DNA of 64,000 nucleotides from Sphingomonas phyllosphaerae (GTDB lineage Bacteria; Pseudomonadota; Alphaproteobacteria; Sphingomonadales; Sphingomonadaceae), in the NCBI RefSeq assembly GCF_029623345.1, contig NZ_JAPYKH010000006.1:124001-188000 (forward strand), read 5' to 3'. Of this stretch, positions 54,040 to 62,192 are shown piece after piece. The translations under genes were made by a program, and so were the position numbers. Within the stretch, counting starts at the first letter, position 1. Each line of letters opens with the position of its first letter. The notes beneath the pieces were generated by a model that worked only from the letters and a program-made list of their open reading frames with translations, was not told where the DNA came from and searched no databases.

Positions 54040-54819
54040 TCAGGCGACGAACTGCTCCATCGCGATCCGGTCGTCGAGCGCGTGCTCGGGGTCGAACAGC
54101 AGCGTCAGCTCGCGCGCGCGGTCCATCGCGATGTCCACCTGCGCCACGTCGCGCACCTCGCGCTGGTCCGCCACCGCTGACACCGGGCGCTTGTTCGAGT
54201 CGAGCACGCGCAGCGACACGCGCGTGCGGTCCGGCAGGATCGCGCCGCGCCAGCGCCGCGGCCGGAAGGCGCTGATCGGCGTCAGCGCGAGCATCTGCGA
54301 GCCCAGCGGCAGGATCGGTCCGTGCGCAGAAAGGTTGTACGCGGTCGAGCCCGCCGGCGTGGCGACCAGCACGCCGTCGCACGAGAGCTCGTCCATCACG
54401 ATGCGGTCATTGATCTTTACCTCGATCTTGGCGGTCTGGCGCGTCTCGCGCAGCAGCGACACCTCGTTGATCGCGGGCAACGTGCGGACACGCCCGTCCA
54501 CGCCCGTCGCGGTGGCGGTGAGCGGTGTGACCTGGAAGGCGCGCGCGCGTTCGATCCGCCCGTCGAGGTCGTGGCGGCGCCACTCGTTCATCAGGAAGCC
54601 GACCGTGCCCAGATTCATCCCGAACACCGGCACGATCGCGCGGCGTCGCTCGAGCAGATTGTGGAGCGTCTGCAGCATGAAGCCGTCGCCGCCGAGCGCG
54701 ACCACCATGTCGGCCTCGTCGAGCGCGCACCAGTCCCAGGTGTCCGCCAGTTCGGCGCGCGCCGCCTGCGCCGGAGCGGTGGGCGAGGCAACCAGCGCCC
54801 GCCGCGGATAGCGGCTCAT
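54040..54819 (-). CDS. nadK: NAD kinase
   Basis: A 259-residue cytosolic enzyme that phosphorylates NAD to NADP. The GGDGFML motif is at 43-49, the NEVSLLRE motif near 117-124 and the Gly/Thr-rich DGVLVATPAGSTAYNLSAHG segment near 150-170. Its start overlaps the moaA stop as ATGA. The N-terminus is short, as in alphaproteobacterial enzymes. Confidence 0.95.
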   Translation of the reverse strand: MSRYPRRALVASPTAPAQAARAELADTWDWCALDEADMVVALGGDGFMLQTLHNLLERRRAIVPVFGMNLGTVGFLMNEWRRHDLDGRIERARAFQVTPLTATATGVDGRVRTLPAINEVSLLRETRQTAKIEVKINDRIVMDELSCDGVLVATPAGSTAYNLSAHGPILPLGSQMLALTPISAFRPRRWRGAILPDRTRVSLRVLDSNKRPVSAVADQREVRDVAQVDIAMDRARELTLLFDPEHALDDRIAMEQFVA

Positions 54820-55823
54820 CCGCCGGTAACGCTCATGTGCCGCGCCACCGCGGGCGCGGCGTCCCGCTCGATGCGGAAATCGTGGCGACGCGGCTTGGTC
54901 AGCAGCGCGTCCTCGATCGCGGCGTCGAGCGCGCCCACGCCGCCGGTGCGCAGTGCCGCGCGCAAGTCGCGCTGGTCGTCATGACCGAGGCAGGTGTAGA
55001 GCCGTCCCTCGGTGGTCAGCCGCACGCGGTTGCAACCGTCGCAGAAATTGGCGGTGAGCGGCGAAATCAGGCCGAGCCGCGTGCGCCCGCCATCGACCTG
55101 CCAGTAGCGCGCGGGGCCACCGGTTCCCGCAGCGTCGCGGGTCAACGCGAACGCGCGGTCGAGCTGTTCCTTCACCGCGGTGAGCGGCAGGAAGCGGTCG
55201 GTACGGTCCTCGTCGATCGCTCCGAGCGGCATCGTCTCGATCAGCGTGAGATCGTGGCCCTCGGCGGCGCACCATCGCAGCATGGGCGCGATATCGTCCT
55301 CGTTGAGGCCCTTGAGCGCGACCATGTTGATCTTGACCGCGAGGCCCGCGTCGCTCGCAGCGGCGATGCCGTCGAGCACCTCGGCGACGTCGCCGTGGCG
55401 AGTGATGTGGCGGAAGCGCTCGGGATCGAGCGTGTCGAGGCTGACGTTGACGCGGCGCACCCCTGCGTCGACCAGGTCGGCGGCGTAGCGGCGCAGCCGC
55501 GTGCCGTTGGTGGTCATCGTCAGCTCGTCGAGCGCACCGCCGACGTGGCGGCCGAGCCGCTCGACCAGCATCATCACGTCGCGCCGCACCAGCGGCTCGC
55601 CGCCCGACAGCCGGATCTTGCGCACGCCGCGCGCGACGAAACGCTCGGCGATGATCGCCAGCTCCTCGAGCGAGGCGATCTGGTCGCGCGGCAAGAAGGT
55701 CATGTGCTCGGCCATACAGTACCGGCAGCGCAGGTCGCAGCGATCGGTGATCGAGACGCGAAGGTAGCGGATGGCGCGGCCGAACGAGTCGACGAGGGGC
55801 GCGGGCGCGCGGTCTAGATCCAT
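54816..55823 (-). CDS. moaA: GTP 3',8-cyclase
   Basis: A 335-residue radical SAM enzyme that starts molybdenum-cofactor synthesis from GTP. The N-terminal 4Fe-4S cluster ligands are Cys29, Cys33 and Cys36 in ITDRCDLRCRYCMAEH. SGGEPLVRRD and the TTNGTRL segment follow. The C-terminal cluster is in NFCDGCNRVRLTTEGRLYTC. The protein ends in the conserved Gly-Gly tail. The ATG at 55823 is chosen over one 36 bases upstream that would add a non-conserved leader. It is cotranslated with nadK. Confidence 0.95.
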   Translation of the reverse strand: MDLDRAPAPLVDSFGRAIRYLRVSITDRCDLRCRYCMAEHMTFLPRDQIASLEELAIIAERFVARGVRKIRLSGGEPLVRRDVMMLVERLGRHVGGALDELTMTTNGTRLRRYAADLVDAGVRRVNVSLDTLDPERFRHITRHGDVAEVLDGIAAASDAGLAVKINMVALKGLNEDDIAPMLRWCAAEGHDLTLIETMPLGAIDEDRTDRFLPLTAVKEQLDRAFALTRDAAGTGGPARYWQVDGGRTRLGLISPLTANFCDGCNRVRLTTEGRLYTCLGHDDQRDLRAALRTGGVGALDAAIEDALLTKPRRHDFRIERDAAPAVARHMSVTGG

Positions 55824-55910
55824 GGCTGGCACAACGCAGAGAGCTAGGGAGTCGTTCACGGCAGAGCAAGATGATTGCCGCGCGCCGCGCCCGCGCCTAC
55901 CACGCGCGGG

Positions 55911-57173
55911 ATGGAGCGGCGGTCACGGGCGATGCAACGGGGCGGGCGGCGCCCGGGGGAGGGCGCGGCCAGCGCCGAGCAACTGCGCCTGGTCGAGGCC
56001 CATGCGTCGCGTGGCGTCACCGCGATCGTCGCGGCGCCGACCAGCTTCGAGATCGTCAACACCGCTTACGGCCGCGTCGCGGGCGATCAACTTGTCGAGG
56101 CGATGGCGGAACGGCTCGCGCACGAGCTTGCCGGTCACGAGTTCGCGGCGGTGCGCGGCGGCGCCACCTTCACGATCGTGGTCGCGGGCGACGCCTCGAC
56201 CGGCGACGCCGCGGTGAGCCGGATCGAGCGCGCGCTGGAGCGGCCCTTCCTTGTCGACGGCGAGACGATCCACGTCGGCGCGCGCATCGGCGTCGCGCGG
56301 ATGACCGAGGACGAGCCCGCCGAGCACCTGCTGCGCCGCGCTGCCGAGGCGCTGGCGCGTGCCCGCGCCAGCGACGGCGCGACCACGCGAGTCGCCGCCG
56401 AGCACGAGGGCGTACCGCTTGCCGCGCTCGCCGCCGACCTGCACCGGGCGATCGAGCGCGGCGAAATCGACGTGCGCTTTCAGCCGCAGGTGCGGCTCGT
56501 CGACGGCGCGGTCACCGGGGTGGAGGCGCTGGCGCGCTGGCAGCACCCGCGGCTGGGCGTGCTCGGCGCCGAGACGTTGCTTGCCGCGGCGCACCGCGCC
56601 GATCTCGGCGTGGCGCTGTCCGATCAGGTGCAGGCGCTCGCACTTGAGCGCGCCGCGCGCTGGCCGGCGCGGATGGCTGGGCTGCGGATCGCGGTCAACG
56701 TCACCGCCGCCGACATGGCGCGCGCGCCCTTCGTCGAGCGCTTCCTCGCGCGGGTGCAAAATTCGGGCGTCGGGTTCGAGCGTGTGACCGCCGAGGTGAC
56801 CGAGACCGGGCTGATCGACGACCTGCACGGCGCCGCGACCGCGCTCACCGCGCTGCGCGCCGCCGGCTGCCGCGTCGCACTCGACGATTTCGGCACGGGT
56901 TATTCCAGCCTGTCCTATCTCACGCGGCTGCCGCTCGATTATCTCAAGATCGACCGCAGCCTGGTGCAAACGATCACGGGCGACGCGCGCGACCGCGTCG
57001 TGGTCGAGGGCGTGATCGCGATCGCCGCCGGCCTCGGGCTGGAGACGGTGGCCGAGGGCGTGGAGACCGAGCGCGAGCGCGTGTTGCTGGCGCAGCGCGG
57101 TTGCACCTTCTACCAGGGCTTCCTCTGGGCCGAGCCGCTCGACGACGCGGCCTTGCAGGCGCGGCTGGCGTGA
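55911..57173 (+). CDS. EAL-domain cyclic-di-GMP phosphodiesterase with degenerate GGDEF domain
   Basis: A 420-residue cytosolic protein. The N-terminal part (about 25-165) has GGDEF-like fold features, but the active-site motif is replaced by RGGAT (82-86), so cyclase activity is unlikely. The C-terminal EAL domain (about 175-420) keeps the catalytic residues: EALARW (E205), AVNVTAADM, AEVTETGLI, DDFGTGYSSLSYL, the KIDRSLV Lys and ETVAEGVE. It should hydrolyse c-di-GMP. There is no membrane or sensor domain. The stop overlaps the next gene as GTGA. The start is uncertain (TTG at 55875, ATG at 55932). Confidence 0.85.
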   Translation: MERRSRAMQRGGRRPGEGAASAEQLRLVEAHASRGVTAIVAAPTSFEIVNTAYGRVAGDQLVEAMAERLAHELAGHEFAAVRGGATFTIVVAGDASTGDAAVSRIERALERPFLVDGETIHVGARIGVARMTEDEPAEHLLRRAAEALARARASDGATTRVAAEHEGVPLAALAADLHRAIERGEIDVRFQPQVRLVDGAVTGVEALARWQHPRLGVLGAETLLAAAHRADLGVALSDQVQALALERAARWPARMAGLRIAVNVTAADMARAPFVERFLARVQNSGVGFERVTAEVTETGLIDDLHGAATALTALRAAGCRVALDDFGTGYSSLSYLTRLPLDYLKIDRSLVQTITGDARDRVVVEGVIAIAAGLGLETVAEGVETERERVLLAQRGCTFYQGFLWAEPLDDAALQARLA

Positions 57174-57562
57174 GCGACCCCCGCGACCTCGGCGGCACCT
57201 GGTACGGGCGCTACGAGGGCGGGGGTAGTCGGGCGAACAGCTTCATCGCGCGCCTGACCGAGCGTGGCGGCCAGCTCAGCGGCACGATCAGCGAGCCCGA
57301 CGACCTCGGGCTGGAGCCGGTGCGGCGCGCGCTGGTGAGCGGCCGGCGCGCCGGCGCGGCGGTGACGTTCGTCAAGCAATATGACGGCGACGTGCTGGTG
57401 CATGCGGTCGATTATCGCGGCACCGTGGACGCGCGCGGGACGATGGTGCGCGGCGACTGGTCATTCGCGACCTATGCCGGCAGCTTCGCCATGACGCGCG
57501 AACGGTTCGACGCAGACGAACTCGCCGAGGCGGTCGGCGACGAGGCGGAGGTGGCACGATGA
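57170..57562 (+). CDS. Hypothetical beta-rich protein
   Basis: A 130-residue protein beginning DLGGTWYGRYEGGG and continuing with strands SFIARLTERGGQLSGTISEP and VTFVKQYDG and the VDYRGTVDARGTMVRGDWSF segment. The pattern suggests a small lipocalin-like or beta-barrel fold. No signal peptide is seen. The GTG start overlaps the EAL gene stop as GTGA, which ties it to c-di-GMP turnover only by position. Function unknown. Confidence 0.75.
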   Translation: MSDPRDLGGTWYGRYEGGGSRANSFIARLTERGGQLSGTISEPDDLGLEPVRRALVSGRRAGAAVTFVKQYDGDVLVHAVDYRGTVDARGTMVRGDWSFATYAGSFAMTRERFDADELAEAVGDEAEVAR

Positions 57563-57630
57563 GCGCGGCGATGATGATCTGAGCGGCGGCAGCGGCCGCC
57601 GCGGCGACGCCGCAGGCGCAGGTCGAGGCG

Positions 57631-57972
57631 GTGATGGCGGACAGCGCCGCCGGCTGGAACGCCGGCGACCTCGCACGCTTCACCGCGATCTACGCGCCCG
57701 ATGCGGTCTATGTCGCTGGGGGGGACGTGGCGCAGGGCAGGCAGGCGATCGCCGCGCGCTACGCCAAGAGCTTCGTCGGCGGCGGCAACGTGCGCGGGCG
57801 GCTGAGCTTCACCCCGGTGATGTGGCGGCCGCTGAGCGCGGTCCACCTGCTCCATGTCGCGCGCTGGACGCTGACGCCGGGGGGTGGGGCGACGCCGCAG
57901 ACCGGGCTGACGACCTTGCTGTTCGAGCGGCGCAAGGAGGGGTGGCGGATCATCTCGGATCACAGCAGCTGA
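57631..57972 (+). CDS. SnoaL/DUF4440-type NTF2-like protein, leader interrupted by a stop
   Basis: A protein of about 113 residues with an NTF2-like fold: ADSAAGWNAGDLARFTAIYA, DAVYVAGGDVAQGRQAIAARY and a C-terminal LLFERRKEGWRIISDHSS, as in DUF4440 proteins. The GTG at 57631 or the ATG at 57634, with GAGG just upstream, would start it. The same frame extends back to an ATG at 57559 that overlaps the previous stop. It encodes MSAAMMI, an in-frame TGA at 57580-57582, and then an Ala-rich stretch like the rest of a signal peptide. The original protein was therefore probably secreted. Confidence 0.6.
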   Translation: MMADSAAGWNAGDLARFTAIYAPDAVYVAGGDVAQGRQAIAARYAKSFVGGGNVRGRLSFTPVMWRPLSAVHLLHVARWTLTPGGGATPQTGLTTLLFERRKEGWRIISDHSS

Positions 57973-58005
57973 GGGCGGGATTGCCGTCGTCGCTCTCCTT
58001 CTCTG

Positions 58006-58094
58006 TTCCCCGGCGATCGCCGGGGCCCAGTCGGGAGACCGTCGAGGAACTCACTACGACCTTGCCACCTGGACCCCGGCCTCCGCCGGGGTGG
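58006..58094. repeat. Paired REP-like palindromes, family 2
   Basis: The left unit is CCCCGGCGATCGCCGGGGCC and the right unit GGACCCCGGCCTCCGCCGGG, inverted and about 40 bases apart. It lies between the convergent SnoaL-like and mfd genes. Confidence 0.75.
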
Positions 58095-58146
58095 TGAGGA
58101 GAGGCGGGGAGTGACCGACCAGAGGCGCGGCCCTCCTGCCGCCGCC

Positions 58147-61100
58147 TCACGCCGCCGCCTTGGCCAGCCCCTTCGACAATTGCAGCGCGCCGTGCAGCCG
58201 CGCCTTGGGGTCGCCCCAGGCACGTGACAGCGCCAGCTTGCTGTCCGGCCGCAGCTTGGCGACGCCGCCGAGCCGGTCGACATAGGCGAGCAGCCCCGGC
58301 ACGTTGGGCGGCTTGTCGTCGTGGAAGGTGACCAGCGCACCCTTCGGTCCCACGTCCAGCTTGGCCACGCACGCCGTTCGCGCGTTGAGCTTGATCTCCA
58401 TGACCTTGACCAGATTGTCGGTCGCCTCGGGCAACGCGCCGAAACGATCGATCATCTCCGCGGCGAAGCTCTCCAGCCCGCCGACCTCGTCGATCTCGTT
58501 GAGCCGGCGGTACAGGCCCATGCGCAGGTCGAGGTCGGGGACGTACTCCTCCGGAATAAGGATCGGCGCGTCGACGCTGATCTGCGGCGAGAAGTCGCGC
58601 TGGCGCTCGCGGATGCCGCCCGCCTTCGCCTCCATGATCGCCTCCTCCAGCATCGACTGGTAGAGTTCGTAGCCGACCTCCTTGATATGCCCCGATTGCT
58701 CGTCGCCGAGCAGGTTGCCCGCACCGCGGATGTCGAGGTCGTGGCTGGCCAGCTGAAAGCCAGCGCCGAGCGAGTCGAGGTCGCTCAGTACCTTGAGACG
58801 CTTCTCCGCGGCATCGGTCATCTGCCGCTCGGGCGGCGCGACCATATAGGCATAAGCGCGCGTCTTGGAGCGGCCGACGCGCCCGCGCAGCTGGTACAGC
58901 TGCGCCAGCCCGAAGCGGTCGGCGCGGTTGACGATGATCGTGTTGGCGGAGGGGATGTCGATTCCACTCTCGATGATCGTGGTCGAGACCAGCACCTCGA
59001 ACTTCTTGTCGTAGAAGGCGCTCATCCGCTCCTCCACCTCGCTCGGCGCCATCTGGCCGTGCGCGACGACGTAGCGGATCTCGGGCACCTCGCGGCGGAG
59101 ATAGTCCTCGATGTCGGGCAGGTCGGCGACGCGCGGGGTGACGAGGAAGCTCTGCCCGCCGCGGTAATGTTCGCGTAGCAGCGCCTCGCGCAGCACCACC
59201 GGGTCCCACGGCATGACATAGGTGCGCACCGCGAGCCGATCGACCGGCGGCGTCTGGATCACCGACAGCTCGCGCAGCCCGCTCATCGCCATCTGCAACG
59301 TGCGCGGGATCGGCGTGGCGGTGAGCGTCAGCATATGGACGTCGGCGCGCAGCGTCTTGAGCCGCTCCTTGTGCGTCACGCCGAAGCGCTGCTCCTCGTC
59401 GACGATGACCATGCCCAGCCGCTTGAAGTCGATCGTCTTGGCGAGCAGCGCGTGGGTGCCGATGACGATGTCGATCCCGCCGCTGGCGAGCCCGTCCTTG
59501 ACGCGCTTCGCCTCGGCGGCGGGGACGAGCCGGGAGAGCCGCCCGATGTTAATCGGGAAGCCCTCGAAGCGTGCGGTGAAGTTGTTGTAATGCTGGCGTG
59601 CCAGCAAGGTCGTCGGGCAGACCACCGCGACCTGCATCCCGGCCATCGCGGCGACGAAGGCGGCGCGCAGCGCGATCTCGGTCTTGCCGAAGCCGACGTC
59701 GCCGACGATCAGCCGGTCCATCGGCTTGCCCGCGGACAGATCGGCCAGCACCTCCTCGATCGCGCGGTCCTGATCGTCGGTCTCGGTATAAGGAAAGCGG
59801 TCGACGAAGGCGGGATAGCCCGCGCTGTCGGGTTCGGCGATCTCGCCGGGGCGCAACGCGCGCTCCGCCGCGACCGCGATCAGCTCGCCCGCGATCTCGC
59901 GAATCCGCTCCTTCATCCGCGACTTGCGCCGCTGCCACGCCTCGCCACCGAGCCGGTCGAGCGCGGCGCCCTCCTCCGACGAGCCGTAGCGCGACAGCAC
60001 CTCGAGGTTCTCGACCGGGATGTAGAGCTTGTCGCCCCCGGCATATTCGAGCGCGACGCAGTCGTGCGGCGCGCGCGCGACCGGCACCTGTGTCAGCCCG
60101 ACGTAGCGGCCGATGCCGTGATCGCTGTGGACGACGAGGTCGCCGGGCGACAGCGTCGCCAGTTCGGCGAGGAAGGCGTCAGCCGACTTGCGGCGCTTGG
60201 TGCGGCGCACGAGCCGATCGCCCAGCATGTCCTGCTCGGTGAGCACCGCCACGTCGGGCGCGGTGAAGCCGTGGTCGAGCCCGATCACCGCCATCGCCAC
60301 GCCGCGGTCGGCGGCGCCGAGCGACTCCTGCCACGTCTCGGTCAGCCGCGCGCCGGTGAGGCCATGGTCCTCGAGCAGCGAGCGCAGCCGCTCGCGCGCG
60401 CCGACCGAGTAGCTGGCGAGCACCGGCTTGCGCCCGTCGCGGCGCAGCTTGGCGACATGCGCCACCACCGCCTCGTAGACGTTGGCCTGCGCGGCGCGCT
60501 CGGGCGCGAAGTCGCGCGGGCCGTCGACCTGGAAGTCGAGCACAGTGGCGGACTCAGGCTCGTGGAAGGCGGTGGCGAGATGCGCCGGCATCCCCGCCAC
60601 CTCGCGGGACCATTCGTCGGCGTCGAGGTACAACGTCTTAGCGGGCAGCGCGCGATAGCTGCCGGGTTCGGCCGCCTCGGCGCGCTTGCGGTTCTCGTAA
60701 TAGTCCGCGATCGAGTCGAGCCGGCTCTCGGCCGCGGCGGGGGTGCCGCTGTCGCGCAGCACGATCGCGTCGTCACCGAGATGATCCCAGACCGTCGCCA
60801 GTTTCTCCTCGAACAGCGGCAGCCAGTGCTCCATGCCGGCGAGCCGGCGTCCCTCGCTCACCGCCTGGTAGAGCGGGTCGCCCGTCGCGGTGGCGCCGAA
60901 GGTCTCGCGGTAGCGCGCACGAAAGCGCTTGACGCTGTCGTCGTCGAGCAGCGCCTCAGAGGCGGGGAGCAGCACGAAGCCGTCGAGGCGCCCGGTGGTG
61001 CGCTGGTCGGCGGGGTCGAAGCTGCGCACGCTCTCGATCTCGTCGCCGAAGAAGTCGAGCCGTAGCGCCTGCTCCTCGCCGCTGGGGAAGAGATCGACGA

Positions 61101-61602
61101 TGCCGCCGCGCACCGCATATTCGCCCTGATCGTGGACGGTGTCGGTGCGGACGTAGCCGTTGGCCTGGAGCAACGCGGCCAGCCGGTCGCGGTCGATCCG
61201 CGCGCCGGGCTTGAGCTCGGCGACGAGCTGGCGGATGCGAAAGGGGGTGAGCGTGCGCTGGGTCAGCGCGTTGACCGTGGTAAGGACGAGCTGCGGCGCG
61301 CGCGGCTTCTGTTGCAGCCGGTAAAAGGCGCCGATGCGCTCCGCCATGACGCGCAGCGTGGGCGAGGCGCGGTCGTAGGGCAGGCAGTCCCAGGCGGGGA
61401 GCTGCACCACTTCGAGCTCGGGCGCGAAGAACGGCGCGGTGGCGGCGAGCCCGCGCATCTGCGCCTCGTCCGCCGCGACGAACACCGCGCGCCGCGGCGC
61501 CGCGCGTGCGAGGTCGGCCAGCAGTGCGGGCAGGAAGCCGGCGGGGACGCCCGCGAGCGTCAGCGGGGTGGTGGCGCGGAGGATCTTGCTGAGGTCGGGC
61601 AT
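58147..61602 (-). CDS. mfd: Transcription-repair coupling factor
   Basis: An 1151-residue DNA translocase that removes stalled RNA polymerase and recruits the UvrAB repair proteins. The N-terminal UvrB-like region (LPAWDCLPYDRASPTLRVMAE), the RNA polymerase-interacting domain (GDLVVHSDHGIGRYVGL) and the RecG-like helicase motor are in order. Motor motifs include GDVGFGKTEIALRAAF, VDEEQRFGVTHKERLK, TLTATPIPRTLQMAMSG and the C-terminal QLRGRVGRSKTRAYAY. Length is normal for the family. Confidence 0.96.
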   Translation of the reverse strand: MPDLSKILRATTPLTLAGVPAGFLPALLADLARAAPRRAVFVAADEAQMRGLAATAPFFAPELEVVQLPAWDCLPYDRASPTLRVMAERIGAFYRLQQKPRAPQLVLTTVNALTQRTLTPFRIRQLVAELKPGARIDRDRLAALLQANGYVRTDTVHDQGEYAVRGGIVDLFPSGEEQALRLDFFGDEIESVRSFDPADQRTTGRLDGFVLLPASEALLDDDSVKRFRARYRETFGATATGDPLYQAVSEGRRLAGMEHWLPLFEEKLATVWDHLGDDAIVLRDSGTPAAAESRLDSIADYYENRKRAEAAEPGSYRALPAKTLYLDADEWSREVAGMPAHLATAFHEPESATVLDFQVDGPRDFAPERAAQANVYEAVVAHVAKLRRDGRKPVLASYSVGARERLRSLLEDHGLTGARLTETWQESLGAADRGVAMAVIGLDHGFTAPDVAVLTEQDMLGDRLVRRTKRRKSADAFLAELATLSPGDLVVHSDHGIGRYVGLTQVPVARAPHDCVALEYAGGDKLYIPVENLEVLSRYGSSEEGAALDRLGGEAWQRRKSRMKERIREIAGELIAVAAERALRPGEIAEPDSAGYPAFVDRFPYTETDDQDRAIEEVLADLSAGKPMDRLIVGDVGFGKTEIALRAAFVAAMAGMQVAVVCPTTLLARQHYNNFTARFEGFPINIGRLSRLVPAAEAKRVKDGLASGGIDIVIGTHALLAKTIDFKRLGMVIVDEEQRFGVTHKERLKTLRADVHMLTLTATPIPRTLQMAMSGLRELSVIQTPPVDRLAVRTYVMPWDPVVLREALLREHYRGGQSFLVTPRVADLPDIEDYLRREVPEIRYVVAHGQMAPSEVEERMSAFYDKKFEVLVSTTIIESGIDIPSANTIIVNRADRFGLAQLYQLRGRVGRSKTRAYAYMVAPPERQMTDAAEKRLKVLSDLDSLGAGFQLASHDLDIRGAGNLLGDEQSGHIKEVGYELYQSMLEEAIMEAKAGGIRERQRDFSPQISVDAPILIPEEYVPDLDLRMGLYRRLNEIDEVGGLESFAAEMIDRFGALPEATDNLVKVMEIKLNARTACVAKLDVGPKGALVTFHDDKPPNVPGLLAYVDRLGGVAKLRPDSKLALSRAWGDPKARLHGALQLSKGLAKAAA

Positions 61603-61683
61603 TCGGGTCCTTGGTCGGGGTCATTCGTGGTGGCGCGTGGCGGTCACCGTGGCGAGGACCGCATTCGCCTCCGCCGCCACGCC

Positions 61684-61779
61684 GTCATCCCGGACCTGTT
61701 CCGGGATCCACCGTGCCGCCTTATTGGCGGGTTCGGCTCCGGCGGATCAGTGGATCCCGGGACGAGTCCGGGATGACGG
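61684..61779. repeat. Paired REP-like palindromes, family 1
   Basis: The left unit is GTCATCCCGGACCTGTTCCGG and the right unit CCCGGGACGAGTCCGGGATGAC, inverted, with about 50 bases between. It lies between mfd and sdhE. Confidence 0.7.
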
Positions 61780-61809
61780 ATGGGGCAGGCGCGTGCCCCT
61801 CTTCTGCCC

Positions 61810-62073
61810 TCACGGGATCGTCACGAAGTCCACCCGCCGCATCACCGCCATCATCTCGCCCTCCCACTCGGGCGGGCAGGGCAGCGAGCCGATCGCCCAG
61901 CCCATAATGTCGACGTCCTGCTCCTCCAGCAGCCGCTCGAACCAGTCGAGCTGCGCCGGCGTCCAGGTCGCGGCGTGCGTGTCGAAGAAGCCGCCGATCA
62001 TCAGATCGGCCTCGCGCGTGCCGCGGTGCCAGGCGCGGAAACGCAGGCGCTTGAGCCGGATGTCCTGGTCCAC
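61810..62073 (-). CDS. sdhE: FAD assembly factor SdhE
   Basis: An 87-residue succinate dehydrogenase flavinylation factor. It is a small helical protein with the conserved RGxxE motif (Arg17-Glu21 in HRGTREADLM) and the LDWFERLLEEQDVDIMGWAIG segment. The GTG start at 62073 has GGGAG 5 bases upstream. It is divergent from recG and upstream of mfd. Confidence 0.93.
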   Translation of the reverse strand: MDQDIRLKRLRFRAWHRGTREADLMIGGFFDTHAATWTPAQLDWFERLLEEQDVDIMGWAIGSLPCPPEWEGEMMAVMRRVDFVTIP

Positions 62074-62192
62074 GTGATCTCCCGTCGGCCGCGTGCGGCC
62101 CGTCTATGCCATAGCGGAGCGCTGCCGCGACGCCGCCGCAAGCTTTCGCTGGCGCGGCGGCGGGAGGCAGAATAGTCGGGCGCTACATAGTC

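Noticed and set aside
53811..54275. A 154-codon + strand frame spanning the tRNA
   Set aside because: It runs through tRNA-Asn and antisense to nadK, and has no coding features.
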